A stretch of 40,857 nucleotides of DNA from Planctomycetota bacterium (GTDB taxonomy: Bacteria; Planctomycetota; UBA8742; UBA2392): positions 1 to 40,857 of the forward strand of contig JADKGX010000004.1 in the NCBI GenBank assembly GCA_016722065.1. The letters run 5' to 3'. Below, one piece after another: positions 15,589 through 23,361 of the stretch. The notes under the pieces are model-generated. The model was not told the origin of the DNA. It saw only the letters and a program-made list of their open reading frames with translations, and ran no database searches. Numbering within the stretch: the first letter of the stretch is position 1; each line of letters begins with the position of its first letter. The translations under genes were made by a program, and so were the position numbers.

Positions 15589-16544
15589 TACGGCTCCAGT
15601 ACCCATTCGGGAGCGCTCATGCGCTGGCCGCTGGAAAGAGTGCGAACCTCCCCGTGCACCTCATCGTCTTGCATGGCGGTGGACAACATCTGCATGTAGG
15701 TCTCAAAGGCCATCCCGAACTTCTGCGGCGCGTTCTCGCGGTACAGGCTCACCAGAATCGCCTGCCGCAACAGGTCAAGCATCCGAGGCGGCCAGTCAAC
15801 GTAATCCGTGTCTGCCGTCGCCTCACGCTTCCAGGCGTTTGTGGCCGGGGTCGCCGTGTCGTACCAGCCCGCATCCTTCCAGTAGAGCAACTGGTAGGAC
15901 TTGACCGTGGTGTCCGGGGCAGGCCACAGCCACAACTGGTACACCGTGGGATCGTTGCGGCGCTGACGCACGCTGAAACTGCAAGGCGTGCCCGTGCCCG
16001 CCTGTTCGTTGTGTTCCCACTGCATCGTGTCGCTCTCGATGTACCGGAGCGTGTCTCGCGATTGCAGGTCAATCAGCTTGCGTGTGCGGCGGAAGTTCAG
16101 GGGCAGGTCATAGGCCGGGTAGGCAATGACAAATGACCCGCCCGTCACCGTAGCTGACCCCGCATACGCAAAGCGGCACACAAGGGTATCATCGTCCGTG
16201 CGCGTAACGATTTCGCGCCAGTTCGCTTCCCCGTTGACCTCGAGAAACGTGGTGTACGCGCCACCCGTGATGTTGGTCGGCAGCGCCGTCAGCAACGTAA
16301 AGTCGGCGGTTGTCGAAGCGACAGCCTGTGTTACTGATTGCGGCGAACCACTGCCCGTCACCGGGACAATCGTGATAATCTGCGTGTCGTCCTGCATGAA
16401 CGACCAGTACCGTTCGCGGCTTACCAGTTTCAAGCCGTGTTCAACGGCGCGCTGGAACAGCCGGGTCGCGGTGCTGTCGATCTGCGAGAAATGGTTGTCG
16501 CGGGCGTAGGTAACCAGGTCGCCGCGTGTGAGTGATAGTGCCAT
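15588..16544 (-). CDS. head-tail adaptor (P22 gp4-like or T7 gp11-like)
   Basis: A 318-residue protein starting MALSLTRGDLVTYARDNHFS, with GGGGAG upstream. The helical N-terminus, a beta insertion, a phrase VIAYPAYDLPLNFRRTRKL and a C-terminal helical bundle match podoviral adaptor proteins that ring the portal exit and hold the nozzle. The gene order, with portal, scaffold and coat upstream and a nozzle-like gene downstream, fits. An intrinsic terminator precedes it, which could lower its expression relative to the coat genes. Confidence 0.68.
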   Translation of the reverse strand: MALSLTRGDLVTYARDNHFSQIDSTATRLFQRAVEHGLKLVSRERYWSFMQDDTQIITIVPVTGSGSPQSVTQAVASTTADFTLLTALPTNITGGAYTTFLEVNGEANWREIVTRTDDDTLVCRFAYAGSATVTGGSFVIAYPAYDLPLNFRRTRKLIDLQSRDTLRYIESDTMQWEHNEQAGTGTPCSFSVRQRRNDPTVYQLWLWPAPDTTVKSYQLLYWKDAGWYDTATPATNAWKREATADTDYVDWPPRMLDLLRQAILVSLYRENAPQKFGMAFETYMQMLSTAMQDDEVHGEVRTLSSGQRMSAPEWVLEP

Positions 16545-16551
16545 TGGCTCC

Positions 16552-16587
16552 CCTCGAAAACAAAGGGCCGGGGGTTAGCCCGGCCCT
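16552..16587 (-). terminator. intrinsic terminator after the decoration-like gene
   Basis: Minus-strand stem AGGGCCGGG (16587-16579) with CCCGGCCCT (16572-16564), a 6-base loop, then TTTGTTTTCG. The stem is 9 bp and GC-rich and is followed by a U-rich run, so it fits a Rho-independent terminator. It separates the highly expressed head genes from the adaptor and tail genes, presumably with partial read-through. Confidence 0.8.
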
Positions 16588-16614
16588 CTTGGGCGTTACT
16601 CTTGTTGCGACCTA

Positions 16615-17142
16615 CTACGCGCTTGCCATCAGGTTCGCGGTTTGCAGCGAGCCAGTTGCGTCGGTCGTGATGCAGTAGACGTAAATGTCGATTGCGCCAG
16701 CGGTGAAGTTCACCGTACTCTCCGTGCAGACCACACTAAGCGTGCCACCAGCGGCGATTGTGTTGGCCGCCGTGATCGTGGCACCAGCCTTGACCAGGCC
16801 GATGGTTTCGAAGTCAGCCTGGGTCACCGTCGTCACCGCACCCGTGATTGGCGTTGCCCCAATCTGCAAGTCGATGTCCACGTCAGCAGTGCCGCCAGAC
16901 GTGGCAGCCACGCGAGACACCATCTGCCAACTGATGACCTTGCAGTTGAACGGCACAATGAAGTCCGTCACGATGTCGGCGGGAGTGTCGGTGCTTGTCA
17001 GTAACGTGTAGAACTGCAACACCACGGGGATGCCCGCGACGTATGCCGCCTGCGTTGGGGCCGCACTCAGCAACGAGGCAAGGTTTGACCCCACCGCGCT
17101 CTGCACGCCCATGTTCATCGGAATGACAGGATTGACTGCCAT
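16615..17142 (-). CDS. small head or decoration-type protein, 175 aa
   Basis: Starts MAVNPVIPMNMGVQSAVGSN with AGGAG upstream. It is beta-rich and contains phrases such as LLTSTDTPADIVTDFIVPFN and ADVDIDLQIGATPITGAV. It lies one gene below the coat gene and directly above a strong terminator, a place where phages often encode capsid decoration or cement proteins. No motif proves it. An alternative is a head-fibre component. Confidence 0.6.
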   Translation of the reverse strand: MAVNPVIPMNMGVQSAVGSNLASLLSAAPTQAAYVAGIPVVLQFYTLLTSTDTPADIVTDFIVPFNCKVISWQMVSRVAATSGGTADVDIDLQIGATPITGAVTTVTQADFETIGLVKAGATITAANTIAAGGTLSVVCTESTVNFTAGAIDIYVYCITTDATGSLQTANLMASA

Positions 17143-17152
17143 GACTCACTCC

Positions 17153-17824
17153 TTACGCCGCGAGGGCGTTGGCATACGGGACAAACTGGCGGAGGGTCAG
17201 GGTTTCAGCCGCGCCTGCACCGTTCGCCACCGCAACCACCGGCTGCATCGCGGTCATGTTTGTGGCGGTGAAGCCGGTCACCGTGTCGATCAACACTTCA
17301 TTCACATAGAACTTGATCGTCACGCCGTCCGCGTACACGCGGGCGTCCACGCGAATACGGTACTGGGTGGCGCTCGCGTAGGCCGTGGTGGTCGTCTCGC
17401 CACTCTGCGCGGCAGCGTTCAACGCACAGGTACGGAAGAACAGGCTGGATTCGACCTTATAGATGCCGATGGCATCCATGGTCGCCAGCGCTCCCGTGTC
17501 GCCAAAGAAGGTCGAGCCGGTCACGTCGCTGAAACCGATGAACCAGTTGGCGGCGCTGGTCGAGCCTTCCGTGTGCATGAACACGGCTTCAAAGCCAAAG
17601 TTGCTGGCCGTGGTTGCGACCGGCACTACTTCACCGGCGGCCGCCATTGTGGCGCAGTCGTTGTCGGTCGAGTCGGTCCCGAAGTCGATACCGGGGCCGT
17701 CCTCGGCTTGGTCGAAAGTGATGGTCGAGTCACCAGCCGTGATCCACACCCCCATGTTGTTGGCAAGGTTGCCGGGGTTGTAGGTCTGGAGCTTGGGACC
17801 GCGTGCTGCGTCGATAACACTCAT
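17153..17824 (-). CDS. putative decoration or lectin-like head protein, 223 aa
   Basis: Starts MSVIDAARGPKLQTYNPG with AAGGAG upstream. The body resembles a concanavalin/LamG-like beta sandwich: VWITAGDSTITFDQAEDG, GFEAVFMHTEGSTSAANWF and TIKFYVNEVLIDTVTGF. Proteins with this pattern occur as head or capsid-surface components that bind glycans. It is directly downstream of the coat gene. The fold is inferred from the strand pattern only. Confidence 0.6.
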   Translation of the reverse strand: MSVIDAARGPKLQTYNPGNLANNMGVWITAGDSTITFDQAEDGPGIDFGTDSTDNDCATMAAAGEVVPVATTASNFGFEAVFMHTEGSTSAANWFIGFSDVTGSTFFGDTGALATMDAIGIYKVESSLFFRTCALNAAAQSGETTTTAYASATQYRIRVDARVYADGVTIKFYVNEVLIDTVTGFTATNMTAMQPVVAVANGAGAAETLTLRQFVPYANALAA

Positions 17825-17851
17825 GGGAGAACTCCTTGGGTGGCGTCAGGG

Positions 17852-18841
17852 TTAGCTGGCGCTGGTGATGACTCCGTTGGCGGCAGGGAACAGAACGCGG
17901 CACTGGCCCTTGAAGCGCATGACCAGAACCTCGTCGTTTTCGTCGATGTGGTCTTCCAGGTCCTTCTTGTAGTGCATACGGAACAGAACGCCGGTCGGGT
18001 GCGTGCTGCTGATCTCGATGCTCTTGCTGTTCAGCGTGTAGACCTTGCCGCTGATGTTTTCCGACTGCTCAAGGCGCATACCCAACAGGGTCGTGATACC
18101 CTTGATCTCGGTGTCCAGCGCGGTGTTCTGCGTCAGGGCGCGGTTGAGCAACTGCACATAGTTCGTGAAGTCACAGAACAGCATGTCGGGCTTGGGGCTC
18201 GATTCCCCGTCCATCGGGGTACGCGAGCACTGGGTGATGCTTGTCAGCACACGTTCCCAGCAGTCGGCAACCCAAGAGCTTGACGGGCCGCTTGCGCCCG
18301 CTGTGGTGCGCGAACGCCAGCCGGTGTACGTCACACGGGACAGGCCCGCGTAAGTACCCGTGCTCGGCGAATCCGGCACCGCCTGCGTGATACCGAGAAT
18401 GGTGACGCCAGTGCCACCGTTGAGGCTTGCGCCGTCGCCAGCCCACACCTGTTCGCGGAAACGCTGGGTGAAGTTCTCACGCATCTGCGTGATGGCCTCG
18501 TTGCGGATGTCGCGGATGGTGCCAGTGGCAAGCGAACCTTCCGCGCCCTGGTTCTCCGTGTCCCAACCGGCCAAGTAATCGTCGTCGTACACGCCGCCCC
18601 ACGGCCAGTAGGCGCGAATGTAGTCGCCTTTTTCGGACGCCACATGGGTTGCCAGACGGCCATAGGACTTGATGCCGTGGGCATCCACAACGTAGTCCTT
18701 ACTCAGACGGTCGCCCGACTTGCCGTACTTGATGCGCCCCTTGGACTGGAGCATGGACAGAAGCGGGTCCTGTTCCAGCACCAGCGACGTGGTGGGCTTC
18801 ATGATGCTGTCAAGCTGGGATTGAGAGTAGCGGTCAGCCAT
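17852..18841 (-). CDS. major capsid protein (canonical position)
   Basis: A 329-residue protein starting MADRYSQSQLDSIMKPTTS with GGAG upstream. The features fit an HK97-fold coat: an N-terminal arm and long helix, a region with YIRAYWPWGGVYDDDYLAGW, a long helix (TIRDIRNEAITQMRENFTQR), and C-terminal beta segments (GVLFRMHYKKDLEDHI and VLVMRFKGQCRVLFPAANG). Gene order (portal, unknown, scaffold, this gene) makes it the main coat protein. A second capsid-family gene lies at 2602-3432 and is unrelated in sequence as far as can be seen. Confidence 0.82.
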   Translation of the reverse strand: MADRYSQSQLDSIMKPTTSLVLEQDPLLSMLQSKGRIKYGKSGDRLSKDYVVDAHGIKSYGRLATHVASEKGDYIRAYWPWGGVYDDDYLAGWDTENQGAEGSLATGTIRDIRNEAITQMRENFTQRFREQVWAGDGASLNGGTGVTILGITQAVPDSPSTGTYAGLSRVTYTGWRSRTTAGASGPSSSWVADCWERVLTSITQCSRTPMDGESSPKPDMLFCDFTNYVQLLNRALTQNTALDTEIKGITTLLGMRLEQSENISGKVYTLNSKSIEISSTHPTGVLFRMHYKKDLEDHIDENDEVLVMRFKGQCRVLFPAANGVITSAS

Positions 18842-18869
18842 TGGTGTTCTCCGGCGTAACTACAGGGTG

Positions 18870-19649
18870 TTACTTCACGCCCGCGTTTTTCAGTTGTTCG
18901 AGGGCGTCAAAAGGACGGTTCAACAGGGTGTCTTTGGACAGTGTGATCTTGGCTTTGTTCGCTGGGGTGTTCGCGGGCGAGTTGTCGGCCTTGGCAGCCG
19001 TGGTCGCCTGCACTTGGCGGGCAGCCTTGGTCGCCGCGCCCTTTGCACTGCGGGCGGTCAACAGCGACTCCGTGAGGCCCGCACGGTACGCGGCCTCGTA
19101 GCTGCTGAAACGCTCGCCGTTGGCAATCAGGCGGTCCATTTCTTTCTTGGCCGCGCCCAACTGTTCCTCGGTCACGCCACGCTTGGCAAGGCCGGCACGA
19201 GCGTTCTGTTCGTCAATGTTCAGGACGGCGCGCTGCAACACAGGCTGCGCGGCGTCCCATTCCTTGCGGGGCAGCATGTCCTTCAACTTCGCCTCAAGGC
19301 GGCGTTCGAGGATGCCCAGCGTCTCAAGCAACGCGGGCGCGGTGTTCTTGTCGTAGCTGCGGTTCACCTGTTCGGCGATGTCTGGCAGCGCGTCGTCCTG
19401 TTTGTGGGCAGGGGCCGTGCTCGGCTGCTGGCCCATACGCGAAAGCAGGTTGTCAACGTGCTGCTTGTAAGCCTGGTTCTCAGCGCGCAGGCGCTCAACT
19501 TCATCATCAGTGGAAGGTGATGGCACCGTTGATGCGTCGGGGGTCTGCCCCTCGGCATCCGTGGAGTCCTCGGTGTGTGCGGCATCGGCGCTGGTGGCGT
19601 CTGGTGCCATCAGGTCGCTCAAGTCCAGTTCGATGTTGTCGCCGTCCAT
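18870..19649 (-). CDS. capsid scaffolding protein
   Basis: A 259-residue protein starting MDGDNIELDLSDLMAPDATS. The acidic, disordered N-terminal region, a central coiled-coil-like helix (VERLRAENQAYKQHVDNLLS) and a basic C-terminal part are typical of phage scaffolds that bind coat protein and leave before DNA packaging. The TAATG overlap at 19649 fixes the start. Its place just upstream of the coat gene supports the role. Confidence 0.75.
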   Translation of the reverse strand: MDGDNIELDLSDLMAPDATSADAAHTEDSTDAEGQTPDASTVPSPSTDDEVERLRAENQAYKQHVDNLLSRMGQQPSTAPAHKQDDALPDIAEQVNRSYDKNTAPALLETLGILERRLEAKLKDMLPRKEWDAAQPVLQRAVLNIDEQNARAGLAKRGVTEEQLGAAKKEMDRLIANGERFSSYEAAYRAGLTESLLTARSAKGAATKAARQVQATTAAKADNSPANTPANKAKITLSKDTLLNRPFDALEQLKNAGVK

Positions 19650-20320
19650 TAGAATGATTCCTTGGTTTCGGCTTCACCGGAGAAGGTTTGCGCGCCGTCG
19701 CCCGTCCAGTCACTCGGCTTGGCAGCCTTGAGAAACGGCTTGAGCCATGCCAACAGGGCCACGCGGTCGGGGTTCTCGTTGCTCACTGACCACTGTACGG
19801 CAGCGCGGTAGGTCTCAGGGTTCGCGCCCGGATCGCCACGGGGCGGGGTCGCGGAAGGGTCACGGAACAAAAGCGTCGGGGCCAGAGTCGCCCAATGCTC
19901 GGTAACGTACTTGCGCCAGTGGCCTGGCTTGGGCTTCACGCGAGCCGGACCCGCGCCGCCAATGTGGCAATCGCCACCATCGTCTCGCACGTCCCACTTG
20001 CTCACGTCGTCAAACTGGTACACGGGGGTCTTGATTACCTGCCCGTTCGCGCCCGTGCCGATCTCGGTCGGCAGTTCGCCAAAGTCGTCATGGCGCAAAC
20101 GCTGCTCGCGGTCGCGCTTCATGATCTCAAACAGCACCTCGCGCACAACGTCAAGCCGCTTTGCGTGCGCGGGGTTCGTCGCGGCGGTGCGGCACAGAGT
20201 CTGGTACTCGCCGATACCAATATTCAGGTCGGCGAGCATGAGTCCGTACTGGCGCGGCAACTCATGCAGGTTGCAGAAATCAGGCCGGTTCGTCGTTGTT
20301 TTTGTTGCGACCGCTTGCAT
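19649..20320 (-). CDS. hypothetical virion-module protein, 223 aa
   Basis: The start at 20320 (MQAVATKTTTNRPDF) has GGAG upstream. The frame is open to 20383, but that extension encodes an artificial hydrophobic peptide across a T-rich leader and is rejected. The protein is globular with phrases such as CNLHELPRQYGLML and VSKWDVRDDGGDCHIGG, and the C-terminus is Trp-rich. It lies between the zinc-ribbon gene and the scaffold gene. A role in head assembly is likely from position only. Confidence 0.65.
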   Translation of the reverse strand: MQAVATKTTTNRPDFCNLHELPRQYGLMLADLNIGIGEYQTLCRTAATNPAHAKRLDVVREVLFEIMKRDREQRLRHDDFGELPTEIGTGANGQVIKTPVYQFDDVSKWDVRDDGGDCHIGGAGPARVKPKPGHWRKYVTEHWATLAPTLLFRDPSATPPRGDPGANPETYRAAVQWSVSNENPDRVALLAWLKPFLKAAKPSDWTGDGAQTFSGEAETKESF

Positions 20321-20364
20321 GTGTATCTCCGGTGCTGCAAACATCAAAACAATCAAAAACCCCC

Positions 20365-20393
20365 AATACAAGTAAAACATCAAAAATACTCAA
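20365..20393 (-). promoter_or_regulatory. candidate late promoter upstream of the head genes
   Basis: Minus-strand TTGAGT (20393-20388), a 17-base spacer containing TTTGATGTTTT, and TGTATT (20370-20365). The spacer and boxes are nearly the same as at 23333-23361, which suggests a promoter class used for the virion genes. It lies partly in the end of the zinc-ribbon gene. Confidence 0.5.
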
Positions 20394-20749
20394 CGGATCA
20401 GTTTTACCGAACCGGGGTCCTCGGCCTGCTTCAATCCCGCCTTGATGTACGACTGACGGATTGCCTCGTTCGCCGTGGCGTCACTGGTCAGCCGGTCAAA
20501 GCGCAGTTCCTCGCCACTCATGAAGTTCCGGTGCACGCGCTCGCCCTTCTTCAAGCCGTAGTGTTGACGTGTCAACTTGTCGTCACCGTTGGCAACGGTC
20601 TCTAGACCGGCCAAGCCTGCGGGTCGCAAGACTTGCTGGGTTTCCTCGCCGCACTTCTCGCACGGCGGATTGTTGCCCGAGTCGGCCATGCACCGCATGT
20701 CGTCAAACTCGTGGGCACACACTTGGCAGCGCTGCGCATAAACCGGCAT
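20390..20749 (-). CDS. FmdB-like zinc-ribbon protein
   Basis: A 119-residue protein starting MPVYAQRCQVCAHEF. Four cysteines (8, 11, 30, 33) form a CxxC...CxxC zinc-ribbon like that of the FmdB family, a short domain found in many phages next to portal genes. The C-terminal half is charged and helical. It follows the portal by a few bases and probably has an assembly or packaging role, though no function has been shown for the family in this setting. Confidence 0.78.
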   Translation of the reverse strand: MPVYAQRCQVCAHEFDDMRCMADSGNNPPCEKCGEETQQVLRPAGLAGLETVANGDDKLTRQHYGLKKGERVHRNFMSGEELRFDRLTSDATANEAIRQSYIKAGLKQAEDPGSVKLIR

Positions 20750-20752
20750 CTG

Positions 20753-22825
20753 TTACTCCGCCAAAGGATTCGCCATTCCAAGCGACGCGGTGATGCGGCC
20801 TGCCGCGCCTTCCGCCTGCGGGGTCTCGGGGCCTTGCGGGCCGGCGCCGGGTTGCATCGCGCCCATCATCTGCGCCTGCGCGCCTACCTGCTCCGCGCCC
20901 ATCGGGATACCCATCACGTCGTTCAAGTCGTACAGAAGCTCGTGCGAGTTCGGCAGGTGCATCCGGTCGGCAAGCATCTTGAGCGCCGCGTTACCCGCCC
21001 GCGCAATCACCATCTTTTCCTGTGGCGTCTGCGCCTCGCTGATGCGCTTGTGGAATTCCATCTGCTTGTTCACCAGCACCTGGATGTCCTGCATCTCTGC
21101 CTGCGGGTCCACAAAGCGCACAGAACGCGGTTCAACGTCAATGCCGATTTCGTCGCGGATCGCGGCAGGGTCGCGCACTTCCTCGTTCCACAAGTCCGAC
21201 ACCTTCACCACTTCGCCGGTCGGAACCTCGTACTCTGTCTCGCCGCCAAAGTCGGTTTCGGTCTTGGTCAGCTTCACGTCGTAGAACTCCAACAGTTCCG
21301 GGCCAACCCAGTACGCCACGTCCTCCGCGCTCATGTTCCAGCGCGCACACTGCAACGCCTTGCGCATCACATTTGCCAGCGCGTACTCCACCTGATCGGC
21401 CATGAAGCCGATGCGTACCTGTGCGCCCTGATTCAGAATCGCGGCGTCGGTCGCGGTGCGGTTGCTGCGGGCTTCCATGTCCAGCTTGTCCAGACCCACC
21501 GCGTCACGATACTGCTGCACGTTCGCGGGGATTGCTTCTTTCAGCGCCGGGTTCGGTTCACCAAAGCCCACAACGCGGAACCACTGTTCCGGTACGCGCC
21601 CGCCCTTGGTCTTGAGGGTTACAAGATTGTCCTCGCCCCACAGGCCCTTTTGCAGCGCCTTCTCGTCCACCGTGCCATCCGCGTACAGCACAATGCGCCG
21701 TGCGGAGTTGTGGATGTCTGTGTTGTAGTACCGAAGCGCCCAGTTTGCGGCGACCTGCAACGAGTGGCCGGGCTGGTAGATGCTCGCGGGGTAAAAGTCC
21801 CGGTTGTCCATCGTGACCCGCAGAGGCTCGGCGGGACACTCGCCGGGGTCGCACGGGAATGGGAAATCCTTGCGCCCGACAAACTTGTATCCCTTGGCGT
21901 CGTCCTTGTCGCCGATGCACTCAAGGACCAGCACCTCATCCTTGCCATGGTACATGGCGTCGGTGCCGCCCTTTTCCACGATGTCGCCAGGCTTGGCCTT
22001 GTTGCTGGCAGCCATACCGTAGGGGTTCGCACCCTTGACGTAGACGTATACCAGCCGCACAAACTCCGTGGGACGTTCGTTCACACGTTGCAACGGGCTT
22101 CCATCCGGCCCAAGCAACTCGGTGCCGTCCAGTTGCACGCGGTCGTCGTCGTCAATGTCCGTGGTAAGCGGGGTAAACTCGTAATCCTTGTCCGCACCCC
22201 ACTGCGTCTTTGCGTAATACTCCGCGTCCTTGATGCTGATGGTGCGGAACTCCGCCCACCAACGCTGGTCGCGGGGAAACGGGGAGTGCCCGTTTTCGCG
22301 GTCGGTCAAAACATTCTTGGCGTCTACCCAACGAATACGGGGCAGGCGCTTCTTGGAATCATAGTCCACAAGGAACCAGCCGCACCGCTTGAGCATCGCG
22401 TCGTCAATGGCGCACGCGGCCTCGCGGTGAACGTCGCTCTCACGGTAAATAACCTTGGCAAGCTCCTCGTACAGCTTGCCGCGCCCCTTCTCGATGTCGT
22501 CGCCCCCGATACGGGCGCGGTTGATCCACGTCGGCTCACGGGACAGCAGCGTCGGGAGCAACACCTGCCGCAACATGCCGTGCAGGGGCAGGCTTGCGAG
22601 TGACCATCCACGACCCATCTTCTTTTCGTCGGCGCTGCGCTTGCCACCTTCGCCGAGCGCGGGCGCTTCGCCGAAAATGAACTGGCCGTACACCTTGGCC
22701 TGTTCCTCGATCAGTGAGTTTGTGGGTGCCGAAAACGCCAGACGCATACCAGCCACCCGGGCAAGCGCCTCGTCTGGCCTCTCGCCTTGCTGTGGCAGGC
22801 TTTCCGGTTCAACGTTGTCGGGCAC
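20753..22825 (-). CDS. portal protein
   Basis: A 690-residue protein starting MPDNVEPESLPQQGERPDE. Length and motifs match P22-like podoviral portals: RGWSLASLPLHGMLRQVLL early, a stretch WVDAKNVLTDRENG, a long middle with DFYPASIYQPGHSLQ and IHNSARRIVLYADGTVD, a predicted clip and stem, and a C-terminal helical crown ending in a Gln/Pro-rich tail. The dodecameric portal forms the DNA channel at one capsid vertex and docks the terminase. It lies between the terminase block and the scaffold and coat genes, as expected. Confidence 0.85.
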   Translation of the reverse strand: MPDNVEPESLPQQGERPDEALARVAGMRLAFSAPTNSLIEEQAKVYGQFIFGEAPALGEGGKRSADEKKMGRGWSLASLPLHGMLRQVLLPTLLSREPTWINRARIGGDDIEKGRGKLYEELAKVIYRESDVHREAACAIDDAMLKRCGWFLVDYDSKKRLPRIRWVDAKNVLTDRENGHSPFPRDQRWWAEFRTISIKDAEYYAKTQWGADKDYEFTPLTTDIDDDDRVQLDGTELLGPDGSPLQRVNERPTEFVRLVYVYVKGANPYGMAASNKAKPGDIVEKGGTDAMYHGKDEVLVLECIGDKDDAKGYKFVGRKDFPFPCDPGECPAEPLRVTMDNRDFYPASIYQPGHSLQVAANWALRYYNTDIHNSARRIVLYADGTVDEKALQKGLWGEDNLVTLKTKGGRVPEQWFRVVGFGEPNPALKEAIPANVQQYRDAVGLDKLDMEARSNRTATDAAILNQGAQVRIGFMADQVEYALANVMRKALQCARWNMSAEDVAYWVGPELLEFYDVKLTKTETDFGGETEYEVPTGEVVKVSDLWNEEVRDPAAIRDEIGIDVEPRSVRFVDPQAEMQDIQVLVNKQMEFHKRISEAQTPQEKMVIARAGNAALKMLADRMHLPNSHELLYDLNDVMGIPMGAEQVGAQAQMMGAMQPGAGPQGPETPQAEGAAGRITASLGMANPLAE

Positions 22826-23283
22826 TAGTTAGCCTTGCCATAGACAATGAAGTAGTCGAGCACGCCATCAGCGCCGGGGTCAGTATCGCAGCCGAAGTAG
22901 ATGGTGCCGTTCTGCACGAACAGGTCCGTGCACATAATCACCGTGTAGCCCGTTGCCGCCACGCGATGCTTGATGGTCGCAAGGTCTGACACGCCATCAA
23001 GGCTGGTCGCGTAAGCGCCCGCGACCTGGGTGGTGCCGTCCCAGAACCGGAAGTGCAATTCAAGCGGGACTCCAAGCGCGCCCGTGTGCAGGGTGTTCGC
23101 GCCGTTGGAAATCTTCGCGGATTGCACGGTGCCAGCGATTGTCTTGGCGTTCATCGTGAGCACGCCAGACCCGGCGCTGGTGAGCACGGTCGGCGTTGCA
23201 CCAAGCGCCAGACCTATGAGCGCAGTACCGTACCCTGTCTGGATCGGGCCGTATGTGGTTCCCGGGAGGCCTGGGTTTGCCAT
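22825..23283 (-). CDS. putative virion protein, 152 aa
   Basis: Starts MANPGLPGTTYGPIQTGYG with AGGAG upstream. The TTG at 23289 is too far upstream to be preferred. It is a beta-rich protein with alternating strands (LELHFRFWDGTTQVAGAYA, YTVIMCTDLFVQNGTIYFG). The gene lies between terminase and portal and is transcribed from the candidate promoter at 23333-23361. Head-decoration or portal-associated roles are possible. The family is not recognised. Confidence 0.65.
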   Translation of the reverse strand: MANPGLPGTTYGPIQTGYGTALIGLALGATPTVLTSAGSGVLTMNAKTIAGTVQSAKISNGANTLHTGALGVPLELHFRFWDGTTQVAGAYATSLDGVSDLATIKHRVAATGYTVIMCTDLFVQNGTIYFGCDTDPGADGVLDYFIVYGKAN

Positions 23284-23332
23284 TGTCAACTCCTAAGTCA
23301 CGACTACGCCAAGCGTAACCGCGCTTAGGACG

Positions 23333-23361
23333 GAAACAAGCAAAAACATCAAATCTATCAA
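23333..23361 (-). promoter_or_regulatory. candidate late promoter upstream of the portal region
   Basis: Minus-strand TTGATA (23361-23356), a 17-base spacer containing TTTGATGTTTT, and TGTTTC (23338-23333). It shares the -35 pattern, spacer and -10 position with the site at 20365-20393. It overlaps the last codons of the terminase gene and would drive the portal region. Confidence 0.5.

Noticed and set aside
20633..22603. Long plus-strand frame opposite the portal gene (also 14086-15699 and 34421-36103)
   Set aside because: Long antisense frames are expected in GC-rich coding DNA. They lack ribosome sites and domain patterns, and the opposite strand is clearly coding.
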